From Zoroaster sp. YZ-2022 (taxonomy: Eukaryota > Echinodermata > Asteroidea > Forcipulatida > Zoroasteridae): 64,000 nt of DNA. The DNA lies in the NCBI GenBank assembly GCA_029582265.1, contig CM055831.1, forward strand, positions 25,206,026-25,270,025, written 5' to 3'. The position numbers were made by a program, and so were the translations under genes. This document shows positions 35,801 to 46,920 of this stretch, one piece after another. The notes under the pieces were generated by a model. It saw nothing but the letters and a program-made list of their open reading frames with translations. It did no database searches and was not told the origin of the DNA. Each line of letters opens with the position of its first letter. The first letter of the stretch is position 1.

Positions 35801-36409
35801 ATTTACTCATGGTGGCCATGATTTAATGTAGTAGTCATTATGTTGGAGCGACGAACAGTGGGCGAACAATTCATGTGTCAAATTGCATTATTTCAAATGC
35901 CACGTGTATTCCCGGGCACGCTAATATCTGTGCTTTCCATTAATTTTAGCATTGATCTACCCACTTCATAAAATAGAAGGATCCGTTCTTAGTTGCCACT
36001 GCGCATGTACGATAACCGGATTGCTGTTCCGCAGTCACCGTACACCAAAAATGCATGATTTTTTTCATGAAAAAAAATATGTAGAATCATCTAAAGTACA
36101 TGACCATCATCATTCATATGTTCTCGACCTTACTGAGCAGGTAAGATACCATTATTGGTTATAATGAGTGAGAAATAGTGGCGGCCGGATACGACATTCT
36201 ACCCTAGGATCCTTCTATTTTCTGAAGGGGAGGATTTTTTTAGAAGGGAAATCAAGTCCGAAAACCATCATAAAAGTGGATCTTAAAGATAGTTTTCGCT
36301 TTCTGTACCACCAAAAATCGATAGAATAATTTTTTAACTGGTTAGTGGTTGCAAAAAAAAATGGCGGCCGGATACGACATTCTTTCCGAAAAATATCTTT
36401 AATATGACC

Positions 36410-36558
36410 CTTCAACAATACAAGACAATGCTTTTACCAGTCAAAAACAGTCAACTCATTTTGACCTGTAAATGTACTTACTACACGCAAGGTTTGACAG
36501 CGTTCAATTTTTTTAAGTGCACTAAATATACCTTGGCAGGTATATCAACATTTTGATG
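36410..36558. mobile_element. CCCTCCTACTA-family MITE fragment
   Basis: Internal family sequence (CTTTTACCAGTCAAAAACAG, CCTTGGCAGGTATATCAAC) without either terminus, next to the right target duplication of the outer Merlin-like element. Confidence 0.6.
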
Positions 36559-37012
36559 AAATTTTCACTCATGAAGTCACAGATCAAAGATGTACACAAG
36601 GTCACTAAAAAAATGTATTTTTTTTTTTTTTTAAATAACATCTTGATCAAAATTTAGACAATTTTAATTCTAAAAAAAACATGCAGGGTTTCTACTGGGG
36701 ACCACAAGTAAAGGAATTCAGTTCAGCAGCAAATGTGAAAATCACATTTTGCTAACCTATCATCTTGATCTGCAATATGAGCTTGAATTGGTTTCCATTC
36801 CTAATCTTTTTTATAACAATTATTAGCTGATGGAGTTTGCAGACCAACCCTCCCAAGGCCTACCTCCCTTGCTGTTTTGTTTGAAGAAGTAACGTCGGAG
36901 TCTTCAACAGCTGAAACAGACTGAAGTATAATCCAAGTTGAGTTTCATATTTTATGTAAATAAGATTTTTTTTAGTAGGCCTAAGTTATTATTTTTATGT
37001 TGATTTGGGTTA

Positions 37013-37516
37013 GGCGGCGATTTGGGTGGCGCGGCGATTTGGGTGGCGCGGCGATCGAGGTGATGCGGCGATCGAGGTGGTGTGCGGCGATCGAGGTGGT
37101 GCGGCGATCGAGGTGGTGCGGCGATCGAGGTGGTCCGGCGATCGAGGTGGTGAGGCGATAGAGGTGGTGCGGCGATCGAGGTGGTGCGGCGATCGAGGTG
37201 GTGCGGCGATCGAGGTGGTCCGGCGATCGAGGTGGTCCGGCGATCGAGGTGGTGCGGCGATCGAGGTGGTGCGGCGATCGAGGTGGTGCGGCGATCGAGG
37301 TGGTGCGGCGATCGAGGTGGTGCGGCGATCGAGGTGGTCCGGCGATCGAGGTGGTCCGGCGATCGAGGTGGTCCGGCGATCGAGGTGGTCCGGCGATCGA
37401 GGTGGTGCGGCGATCGAGGTGGTGCGGCGATCGAGGTGGTCCGGCGATCGAGGTGGTGCGGCGATCGAGGTGGTGCGGCGATCGAGGTGGTGCGGCGATC
37501 GAGGTGGTGCGGCGAT
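37013..37516. repeat. 17-bp CpG-rich minisatellite, about 29 copies
   Basis: The unit is GCGGCGATCGAGGTGGT, varying mainly at one position (GTGCGG/GTCCGG). Every unit carries the CGATCG palindrome. It stays open in several frames because the units lack stops, and should not be read as protein. Confidence 0.95.
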
Positions 37517-37529
37517 TTGATTGGATTGA

Positions 37530-37940
37530 TCAAACTTCAACATGTTGTGCATCGAACCGATAAAGTTGAAGACAAAGGCGTTTCCTAACACTGCGAAAGG
37601 GGCCTGGACACATAGCATTCGAGGCATGTGGGGTCCTACTACCGGCCAGGGTAAACATACATTTTTGTAGGACTCAGCTGGCTGTTGATCTTAAAGGTGC
37701 ATCGGGCCTGCACCTCCGGTATAGGAGCAGTGGTATCGATGTGATCACAAATGGTCAACAAACGGTAGGAGTTCCTTTCTTCAAACACAGAGAAAGGGAC
37801 CGTTGCTGAGTAGGCGAGGCGCTCCTTCGGGTGGACCGGAAAGCTACACTTTGTGTAGGACGATGGGCCCTAAGACCCAAAAGGCGCGTGGGGCTGGTAT
37901 CCTGGGACCTGCACGTGGTAGCCCTGCTTTAAACTAACCT
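37530..37940. other. GC-rich unclassified segment
   Basis: The composition is clearly richer in G+C than the surroundings and no long frame is present. It may be a decayed retroelement or the unique source region flanking the minisatellite. I cannot classify it. Confidence 0.35.
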
Positions 37941-38196
37941 TACCAGGATGTCGGCAAAATTAAATTTTAGTAGCTTGCAGTGGTATACTTTATTACTGAA
38001 TTGATAAAAGATGCTTTTAATTACTTGATTTTTTTTAAAGGATGCTTTTGATAAAGAATTTGTTTGATATATACATGTATTATTATTATGTTGTGGACTG
38101 GTAAACAATAATTTGCTATGTTCATGATCTGTAACATTATAATATTAAGAAAGGATAAGTAACATAATGTTAAGGAAAGATAAGTATTCAACATAA

Positions 38197-38548
38197 GGCC
38201 ATAAAGAAAAGTCTCCTGTTTGTGGTCTCTGTGCTTATTACCTCATAACCGCTCATCAGCATTTTTAGTTTTCTTTTTGTTTGCTATAAAACAATATCCA
38301 ATTGCAGCCAAAATTGCTGGATTGGTTGCTTTGTGTTAAAAACAACTTTTTACAGGATAAGAATATTTGTCCAATTTGTAACCCCTCTCTTAGCCACCCT
38401 ACTTTGTTTTGGACAAATTTGATCTGGTTCCAATAACTGTCCCGTATTTCACTTTGCAAAAAATGATTAGTAAAAAAATGTGCATCACTGCACTGATTTT
38501 CGGAAGCCATCCAATGAGTAGAATCTTGAGACTTGTATCTTCCCTTGG
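38197..38548. mobile_element. Degraded relative of the GGCCAAAAA-ended MITE
   Basis: It shares AAAACAATATCCAATTG, the AAGGCC start and the GGAGACTT-like end with 10892-11157, with extra internal sequence. Confidence 0.5.
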
Positions 38549-38875
38549 CTAATGATGGTTTTAATCTTTATTAGAAATATATTTTTCTCTGAGGTTCTTT
38601 CACTTTTAAGAAAAGACTATTTTTAGTTTAAATTTAGGAAAGAGTACCGGTACTTGATCCTGAATTCCACATTCGTACAAGAAGAAAATATCTGAAGGTA
38701 ATTTTACTATTTTCTTGTAAACAACACAACATAATAAGTTGAATCTTTTACAGTTTGATTGTTTTGTATATATATATATATATATATATTTATTTATTTA
38801 TTCATTCAAACAGAGTAAACAAATGCTTAGGAATAGTTTTGCCAATATTATACCCTTCAAAAATAATTCTTTTAA

Positions 38876-39155
38876 AATGAGTCACAAGTCGAAAAATTGA
38901 GATTTCATGTGGCTGGAAAGAGTACACCATCAGCTTTAATTTGGTGTTTGTTAGAGGTGTGTGAGATATGCCATTCAAAAGGAAAACAAATGACAGAAAT
39001 GAAATGACCTATACTCACAACAAATCATTGAGATATTTTATTGATTGAAATTTACGTCAATTTCAATCAATAAAATATATAAGCCACATAACAATCACAA
39101 TTTGTCAAATTTGCAACTTATGATTCATTTTCACAGACTGTGTCACATTTGGTCA
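38876..39155. mobile_element. Short copy of the TGAGTCACAAGTCG-armed MITE
   Basis: Inverted arms AAATGAGTCACAAGTCG and the near-complement ending CTGTGTCACATTTGG, related to 19540-20478. Confidence 0.65.
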
Positions 39156-39316
39156 TGTAAAAATAACTGAGAGGTGATCAACCTTGACCTCCTTGTCAAA
39201 TCTGCACTGTGGAACGGCAATTTATTAATTTAATGTAGTGATCTTGGGGGGAAAAGTCTACCTCTCCAATAATTCACAGAATGGTCACGCAATGTTATAA
39301 TTAAACATTATTTGTA

Positions 39317-39922
39317 CCCGAACTACCCCATATCCTCCAAAATCCTCAAAAGGACACTTTTTATATTCATCAATTTTGGAAACTGGTACTTTCACCTCTT
39401 TAATTAAATGGGACACAATTACTACCTGGCAAGAAGTACAGGCCATAAGTGCTGAATATGAAAGATCAACGAAAATGTACGATTCTTTTTAATGTTTCCA
39501 AAAGTGCACTGGAAGATTTTGAAGGATTAACCCTAACCTTCCCAAATCCTCCAAAATCGTCTTTTCCACTAAGTGAAGGATTTTGAAGGATTGAGGTTAC
39601 ATGCTACATGCTCTTTGCTGAAGTGAAGGATTTTGGAGGATTGAGGCTATTAGGCATACTTGCCTTTCCATGGTACATGTACATCCATGTTTGTTGTAGT
39701 GATTGCAAGGTCAGTGCTTGGGTCAGTGGACACTGTTTATTGTAACATGCATGCAGGGAGGGTCCCTGGCAATGTATCACAGATTAGAAACACATGTGTG
39801 CATACATGCCATGTGCTTACTATAATGAATGATTTTGGAGGATTCAGGTTATGTGTAAGCAAATGGGCCTAGGGAGTTATGGTTAAGGAAGGTTCCTAGC
39901 CAGAATACCTAGGGGGTTAGGC
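39317..39922. mobile_element. CCCTAAC-ended MITE (host copy) carrying a nested copy
   Basis: The left end CCCGAACTACCCCATATCC and right end CCTAGGGGGTTAGGC match 25621-25871. The middle is split by 39541-39882. The right TTAA is at 39923-39926. Confidence 0.78.
39541..39882. mobile_element. CCCTAAC-ended MITE nested inside a related MITE
   Basis: Flanked by TTAA at 39537-39540 and 39883-39886. Removing it restores the host sequence seen intact at 25621-25871, which directly shows TTAA-specific insertion. Confidence 0.88.
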
Positions 39923-39926
39923 TTAA

Positions 39927-40130
39927 GGAGTGACACCTTTAGTAATTTTTAGTGAAAATTTCATGATCAACAGGGCATGGAAATCTGAGTGCTAGTTTTA
40001 GATTAACTTGATGAGTGAAATAATACACCACATGAGGTCATATTACCGATACTGCTGATGTGTTCATCTTTAGGACACCAATTTCCATGCTATGTTGAAA
40101 GTCTGCTCTGATCATGACAATATTGTCCAT
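39927..40130. mobile_element. AGGGGCA-family MITE sharing a TTAA with its neighbour
   Basis: The interior phrases CAACAGGGCATGG and GTCTGCTCTGATCATGAC identify the family. It directly abuts the preceding MITE, using the same TTAA (39923-39926), with another at 40131-40134. Confidence 0.7.
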
Positions 40131-40420
40131 TTAAGTTAGTAATCATTTACTACCATCCAAATGAATCAAATTAAGTAATGGTTTAATGTGATATAAAAAT
40201 TCTAAATTTATTGGAATTTTAAATAAGTAAAAAGAGTAAATACTGAAGAAACTGAATGTATTGAATGCTTCTTGCTGGGAAAAGTGTTTGCTTATGCTAA
40301 AATATATTTAGTAGATGCATTTGCATTTAAATAATTACTCGTACCTTATTCAGCAAATTGTTTTTACATGAAGATAACTGATTGTATCATCCAAATGAAT
40401 AAAATTAAGTAATGGTTCAA

Positions 40421-40971
40421 CCCTGCTACTACAAGGGTCAAAAACAGTCAAAATGTTGATATATACTGAGACGTAATAGAAACTTACCACTTTTTCGACC
40501 TTAAATTATCAGTAATCACAATGCACAAATGTAATATGTGCACTTATTTTGGCAACGTGACCCTCTGACGTTTCGCGGTGAAGTGGATACAGATGGGATC
40601 GAGTACAGTGGACAAAACGTGGACATTTCCTCAATAAAATGCCAACATTTCTAATCCAAATTGTTGTGTTGTCTTATTTTGAACCATTACAATTTTATGC
40701 TATTCCAAAACAAGTTTCTATTGCGTCTCAGTATACTTGCCAAGGTATATCTAGTGCACTTAAGTCAAACACTGTCAAACCTTACATGTAAGTACCATTT
40801 ACAGGTCAAAATGAGTCGACTGTTTTTGACGAGTAAAAAGCATTGTTCTGGTATTGAGGGTGGTCAAAATGACAGTAAAAATCAGTCAAAAATGCCCTTT
40901 TGTGCACATTTTGAGTCAACGGTCAAAACAGGCTGGTCTTGACATCCTCGATAGCAGCTATAGTAGGAGGG
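40421..40971. mobile_element. CCCTCCTACTA-family MITE with a nested element
   Basis: It starts CCCTGCTACTACAAGGGTC and ends CTATAGTAGGAGGG before TTAA (40972-40975). Positions 40470-40733 are a separate insertion. Confidence 0.75.
40470..40733. mobile_element. Nested element, CTGAGACG ends
   Basis: The ends are inverted (CTGAGACGTAATAGAAACTT / AAGTTTCTATTGCGTCTCAG), with TATA-type sequence on both sides. It interrupts the host MITE phrase GTTGATATACTTGCC. Confidence 0.68.
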
Positions 40972-41437
40972 TTAATGTGATATAAAAATGAATTTGAAGA
41001 ATTTGCTAATTCAAAAATTACTGGATTTTTTAATTTGTAAAAAGAGTAAATGTTGAAACTTATTGAATGCTTCTTGCTAGGAAAAATGTTTTTGCACAAG
41101 ATGCTAAGCTTATGCTAAAATATATTTAGTAGATGCTTTGAATTTCAATAATTACTCATACATTATTCAACAAATTGTTTTTACATGAAGATAAATGATT
41201 GTATCTAGCAATTTTATTTTGTTGTATCACATATTTATGTCCAAATACAGTTTTAAATAAAACAGTTTCGTATATGATTTTGTTTATCAGTAGATGACTT
41301 CCTATCCTTCTCTTGCCCCACTCGGTGAATTTGAAACAAATGAAAACATTACAAGGGGAAGTCTTACTCTCATATGAACCGATTCAAAAGGGGTAAGTCA
41401 TGGAAATCTTTTCTTTAAATTTGCTTGTGTGAAAAAA

Positions 41438-41545
41438 AGGACACAAGCACCATGGTCGCGGTTGGGATTCGAAACCCACATTCTGACGACTCGGCCATCA
41501 GAACACAAATCCGATGCACTAAACCACTCGACCATGGCACTCGAC
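41438..41545 (-). mobile_element. SINE head fragment
   Basis: Minus-strand GGTTTCGAATCCC and TGGTCGAGTGG boxes. The 3' body is absent. Confidence 0.6.
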
Positions 41546-41689
41546 ACTTACCCTTTGTGTTTTTTAAAAACATTTTATTCGTATAGGCCTAATTGCCAAA
41601 ATCTTGAAATAAAAGTGCAAGACTTTTTACAAACTATAAACAAATTCTAAAATTGCCAACAAAAATAGGCTAATTATATGAATAAAGGG

Positions 41690-44580
41690 GTAAGTCTTGG
41701 CAAAATTATAACCACTTTTACAAAAAATAAACATCACAAGGGGTAAGTCTTGCCAATTTTGTGTTACAAATTTTGGCAAATTATGCATTTTCTACAAAAA
41801 ATAAAAATTACAAGGGATAACTCTTGTCAATTTTGTGTTCCAAATTTTGGCATTATAGCAAATTCTACCCATTTTTACAAAAAATAAACATCACAAGGGG
41901 TAAGTCTTGCCAATTTTTGTCATCAAGATTTTGGCAAATTATACACATTTTCTACAAAAATAAAAATCACAAGGGGTAAGTCTTGCAAATTTTGGCAAAT
42001 TATACCCATTTTCTACAAAAAATATAAATTACAAGGGTAGTCTTCCATCTTTGGCTAATTATATGAACAAAATGAAAAATCACAAGGGGTAAGTCTTGCA
42101 AATTTTGTGTTCCAAATTTTGGCAAATTATACACATTTTCTCCAAAAAATAAAAATCACAAAGGATAAGTCTTGCCAATTTTTGTCATCAAGATTTTGGC
42201 AAATTATACCCATTTTCTACAAAAAATAAAAATTACAAGGGATAAGTCTTAGTCAATTTTGTGTTCCAAATTTTGGCATTAGAGCAAATTATACCCATTT
42301 TTACAAAAAATAAACATCACAAGGGGTAAGTCTTGCCAATTTTTGTCGTGGCCGAGCGGTCTAGCTTACCGGATTCAAGTTCTGGTGTTAGCAACATAAT
42401 GTGGGTTCGAATCACGGCCGTGACACTTGTGTCCTTGAGCAAGACACTTAATCATAATTGCTTCTCTCCACCCAGGGGTTAAATGGGTACCTGTGAAGGC
42501 AGAGTTGGTTTGCTCTATATGCGCTAGAAATGGCAGCAATTGAGCTGTATACTCCCCAGGGAGCTGAGATGGTTTCAGGAATGATTTATGAGCCTTATGA
42601 GCAGGGATAATAATATAATGCGCCTTGAGCACCACTTAGTTGGTGGATACGTGCGCTATATTAAATCCACACATTATTATTATTATTATTATTATCAAGA
42701 TTTTGGCAAATTATACACATTTTCTAAAAAAATAAAAATCACAAGGGGTAAGTCTTGCAAATTTTGTGTTCCAAATTTTGGCAAATTATACCCATTTTCT
42801 ACAAAAAATATAAATTACAAGGGTAGTCTTCCATCTTTGGCTAATTATATGAACAAAATGAAAAATCACAAGGGGTAAGTCTTGCCACTTTTTGTCATCA
42901 AAATTTTTGCAAATTATATGAACAAAATGAAAAAACCACAAGGGGTAAGTCTTGCCAATTTTTGTCATCAAGATTTTGGCAAATTATACACATTTTCTCA
43001 AAAAAATAAACATCACAAGGGGTAAGTCTTGCAAATTTTGTGTTCCAAATTTTGGCATAGCAAATTATACCCATTTTTACAAAAAATAAACATCACAAGG
43101 GGTAAGTCTTGCCAATTTTTGTCATCAAGATTTTGGCAAATTATACACATTTTCTATAAAAATCACAAGGGGTAAGTCTTGCAAATTTTGTGTTCCAAAT
43201 TTTGGCAAATTATACCCATTTTCTACAAAAAATATAAATTACAAGGGTAGTCTTCCATCTTTGGCTAATTATATGAACAAAATGAAAAATCACAAGGGGT
43301 AAGTCTTGCAAATTTTGTGTTCCAAATTTTGGCAAATTATACACATTTTCTCCAAAAAATAAAAATCACAAAGGGTAAGTCTTGCCAATTTTTGTCATAA
43401 AGATTTTGGCAAATTATACCCATTTTCTACAAAAAAATAAAAATCACAAGGGGTAAGTCTTGCCACTTTTTTTCATCAAGATTTTGGCAAATTATACCCA
43501 TTTTCTACAAAAAAATAAAAATCACAAGGGGTAAGTCTTGCCACTTTTTGTCATCAAGATGTTGGCAAATTATACACATTTTCTCAAAAAAATAAACATC
43601 ACAAGGGGTAAGTCTTGCAAATTTTGTGTTCCAAATTTTGGCAAATTATACCCATTTTCTACAAAAAATAATTACAAGGGATAAGTCTTGTCAATTTTGT
43701 GTTCCAAATTTTGGCATTATAGCAAATTATACCCATTTTTACAAAAAATAAACATCACAAGGGGTAAGTCTTGCCAATTTTTGTCATCAAGATTTTGGCA
43801 AATTATACACATTTTCTATAAAAATCACAAGGGGTAAGTCTTGCAAATTTTGTGTTCCAAATTTTGGCAAATTATACCCATTTTCTACAAAAAATATAAA
43901 TTACAAGGGTAGTCTTCCATCTTTGGCTAATTATATGAACAAAATGAAAAATCACAAGGGGTAAGTCTTGCAAATTTTGTGTTCCAAATTTTGGCAAATT
44001 ATACACATTTTCTCCAAAAAATAAAAATCACAAAGGGTAAGTCTTGCCAATTTTTGTCATAAAGATTTTGGCAAATTATACCCATTTTCTACAAAAAAAT
44101 AAAAATCACAAGGGGTAAGTCTTGCCACTTTTTTTCATCAAGATTTTGGCAAATTATACCCATTTTCTACAAAAAAATTAAAATGACAAGGGGTAAGTCT
44201 TGTAAATTTTTGTCATCAAGATTTTGGCAAATTATATGAACAAAATGAAAAATCACAAGGGGTAAGTCGTGCAAATTTTGGCAAATTATACCCATTTTTA
44301 CAAAAAATAAACATCACAAGGGGTAAGACTTGCCAATTTTTGTCATCAAGATTTTGGAAAACTATACACATTTTCTACAAAAAATATAAATCACAAGGGG
44401 TAAGTCTTGTCAATTTTGTGTTCCAAATTTTGGCAAATTATACCCATTTTCTACCTAAAAAAAATCACAAGGGTAGTCTTCCATCTTTGGTTAATTATAT
44501 GAACAAAATGAAAAATCACAAGGGGTAAGTCTTGCCAATTTTTGTCATCGAAATCTTTGCAAATTATATGAACAGAAAAT
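41690..44580. repeat. 2.9-kb complex tandem array
   Basis: Units of about 60-70 bp are built from CACAAGGGGTAAGTCTTGC, CAAATTTTGGCAAATTATAC and ACATTTTCTACAAAAAATA. Variants are arranged in a higher-order pattern: the block from about 43020 to 43510 repeats from about 43682 to 44172, an offset of about 662 bp. A SINE is inserted at 42348-42695. Confidence 0.9.
42348..42695 (+). mobile_element. Full-length tRNA-derived SINE, (ATT)n tail
   Basis: A box TGGCCGAGCGG (42349-42359), B box GGTTCGAATCA (42404-42414), the family body with CTTGAGCAAGACACTTAA and CTCCCCAGGGAGCTGAGA, and an (ATT)n tail from 42672. It interrupts the tandem array between TTTTTGTC and ATCAAGATTTT. Confidence 0.88.
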
Positions 44581-44719
44581 AATGATTCAGGATGTCAATC
44601 AGACAGCACAGATTAACCAATAGGATTAAGCCTTTCCATGACTAAATACTGTTGCTATGTCAAACATTTTGCTTTTACCCATCTGGTGTGACCGAGACTG
44701 GATTGGTGTATTCTGCTGA

Positions 44720-45372
44720 TATGTAGGGCTATTGGTTACTAAGGCTGCCAGGGAGCTGCCGACAATAATACAATACTATATTGATCAATCTACGTGTCAT
44801 CACGTGGTCAGAGCTCTTGTTACATCCCGTCTTGACTACGCAAACTCGCTTCTGTTCAGTTCTTCAGATAAGGATCTACAGCGCCTGCAACTTCTCCAGA
44901 ATAGGGCTGCTAGGGTTATATTCCGAGCACGTAAATTTGATCATGTTACCCCCTTCTATCTTAGACTCCACTGGTTACGTATATCTCAACGTATAAAGTT
45001 CAAAGTTTTAGTAATGACTTACAAATGCCTCCAAAACACCGCTCCGTCATACCTCCAGGACCTCATTTCCATTTATCATCCCAGCCGTTGCCTACGATCA
45101 TCATCTGATAAGTCTACACTCACCGTGCCCAGAACCAACCTTGCAAATTCTTTTGGCTGCAAAGGTTTCTTTGCTGCTGCACCTTTTCTCTGGAACGGAC
45201 TTCCTCGGGAACTTCGGCAGGCCCCTACTTTGAAACAATTCAAGTCGGCCCTCAAAACCCACCTTTTCCAATAATCCTCCTTTTCTTTCTAAGCGCTGTG
45301 GGACCCTGTGGATGCCTTGTGCATTTCATTTACACCTGTGTAAAGAGCGCTATATAAATGTTCAGATTATTA
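44720..45372 (+). mobile_element. CR1/L2-like LINE 3' end (reverse transcriptase C-terminus)
   Basis: The frame 44732-45274 encodes the region C-terminal to the reverse transcriptase catalytic core. Visible motifs in order are HHVVRALVTSRLDYANSLLF, LQLLQNRAARVIF, FDHVTPFYLRLHWLRISQRI, KFKVLVMTYKCLQNTAPSYL, TVPRTN, and AAPFLWNGLPRELRQAPTLK ending FKSALKTHLF and a stop. The short 3' UTR ends in GAGCGCTATATAAATG plus ATTATTA-type repeats, as in many CR1/L2 elements. The endonuclease and catalytic palm are absent, so it is a dead 5'-truncated copy. No stop interrupts this segment, so it is fairly young. Confidence 0.85.
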
Positions 45373-45374
45373 TA

Positions 45375-46370
45375 TTACTATTTGTATAGTATTTTTTTAG
45401 TTAGCTACAACATTCAGCAAGTCCCCATGTTTAATACAATGAATTTTCAACACTTCAAGGTTAAGCTAAATGTAAACGCTATTAAAATACATGAATAATT
45501 CATTCAACACTTCATAACTTTATCATTAACTTTTGAGGGTTATTCCTACTATTAACCTTTCACAAATATTCAACAATTAACAGTTTTGTTAGTTTATTCA
45601 AAAAAATTTCAACATATAATTTTTATATACGATGTACATATCAACACAGAACTAATAGAGGTCCAAAGTATGACATCACACTGTCATGACAACCTGATCA
45701 CTTGTTCTGAACAATCATTTTGTTTTATGATGCAACATGTTCAAATTGGTTGAGTGATTTTGTTAGTGTATGATGTCATTATACTGGAGCTCTACACGTC
45801 ACTATAATTCTGTTCTGAGTGGGTAAACTCACGTTTTTATTTACACACAAGATTTATCCAGTCTGAAAAGCGTCCTCCTGTTGTGTCAATAATACCTCAA
45901 AATGGTGTATTGCATTGATGTGACCCAAAATCAAATGATTCAAATCATTATCAAGAATTCCAAATATATGATAAATTTTGCAAATCAAGATCAATTTTTT
46001 TAAATTTGATTGATTAGATACTGCAACAAAATCATTTATCATTTCTTATATTGGCCTAAAAGGCACTCCAGTATGAGTTAAAGTATGAGTATTTTAACTC
46101 TATAATTGCAGTAGAATATTTTTTCATTTGCGAGCAGTACCTTCCAGATGTAACCTTATAATGGACACTTTTGGAAAACAATTCAAATTTCCTTTTCCCC
46201 AAAAAAAATTATGTACTTCCAACATAATAATTTCTCAGGGTGTTTGAATTTAGCCCGCTAGGTTCAGTTAATAGTTTGAACATTCATTAACATTGTTCAG
46301 ATCTTCAATGTCTTTTCGTCTGTTTTTCTCTTAAATCTCTGCAAGTCTACATATTCCCATAAATCTAATA
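45375..46370. other. No exon recognised
   Basis: AT-rich sequence downstream (in transcription sense) of the last recognised CFAP47-like exon. Further exons of that gene should exist at lower coordinates but I could not find them. Confidence 0.45.
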
Positions 46371-46371
46371 C

Positions 46372-46920
46372 CTGCAGAAGCAGCAAATAGCGCCCTCTGT
46401 AGGGCATATGTAACATGAAAGTTAGATTAATGGGTGAAGACACTCTAGTCAATAGTTTCAGATTCTCTAGGATGTAGTTGCGTGGCTTACTGTGCCGTGT
46501 CCCACAGACATGTGGTCCAGCGATGGGTCGTTGGGACTGACCCGTTGGTGGAACATATTCAGGTGTCATTCCATGTGGTCCAGCGATGGGTCGTTGGGAC
46601 TGACCCGTTGGTGGAACGCATTCAGGTGTCATTCCATGTGGTCCAGTGATGGGTCTTTGGGACTGACCCGTTGGTGGAACGCATTCAGGTGTCATTCCAT
46701 GTGGTCCAGCGATGGGTCGTTGGGACTGACCCGTTGGTGGAACGTATTCAGGTGTCATTCCATGTGGTCCAGCGATGGGTCGTTGGGACTGACCCGTTGG
46801 TGAAACGTATTCAGGTGTCATTCCATGTGGTCCAGTGATGGGTCTTTGGGACTGACCCGTTGGTGAAATGTATTCAGGTGTCATTCCAATCAGTGAGTAG
46901 GTCCACTGCATCTCAGCAGT
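46372..46920 (-). CDS. CFAP47: CFAP47-like exon 3 of those seen, with coding minisatellite
   Basis: The acceptor has a long pyrimidine run (T-rich, then CAG) and joins in phase 0; the proposed donor is CTGCAG|GTATTA. It opens TAEMQWTYSLI, followed by six tandem 21-residue units of the form GMTPEYVPPTG + QSQRPIAGPH, then VCGTRHSKPRNYILENLK and a hydrophobic tail. The unit begins where the family has GIPE. The exact 3' end of the exon is uncertain. Confidence 0.6.

Larger units (their letters stand above)
34425..36204. mobile_element. Inner Merlin-like transposon, 8-bp duplication TAGGATCC
   Basis: The ends are GGAAAGAATGTTGTATCC and GGATACGACATTCTACCC, bordered by exact TAGGATCC repeats (34417-34424, 36205-36212). 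Eight-base duplications and a zinc-ribbon frame inside (35105-35497) point to the Merlin/IS1016 group. It is nested in the outer copy. Confidence 0.84.
34165..36387. mobile_element. Outer Merlin-like transposon, 8-bp duplication GAAAAATA
   Basis: Terminal repeats start GGGTAGAATGTCGTATC at the left and end GATACGACATTCTTTCC at the right. An exact 8-bp direct repeat GAAAAATA borders both ends (34157-34164, 36388-36395). It contains a second member of its own family at 34425-36204. Confidence 0.82.

Noticed and set aside
37010..37627. Open frames of 120-205 codons on both strands (RSPHHLDRRTTSIAAPP-type repeats)
   Set aside because: They are shadows of the 17-bp minisatellite, open in several frames at once with period 17, and have no splice or start context.
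41690..44580. CRISPR-like array
   Set aside because: The units are contiguous degenerate tandem repeats without unique spacers, in a clearly eukaryotic intron-containing genome.
46492..46803. Plus-strand frame WSSDGSLGLTRWWN repeats
   Set aside because: It is antisense to the CFAP47-like coding minisatellite, whose minus strand has the splice sites and phase.
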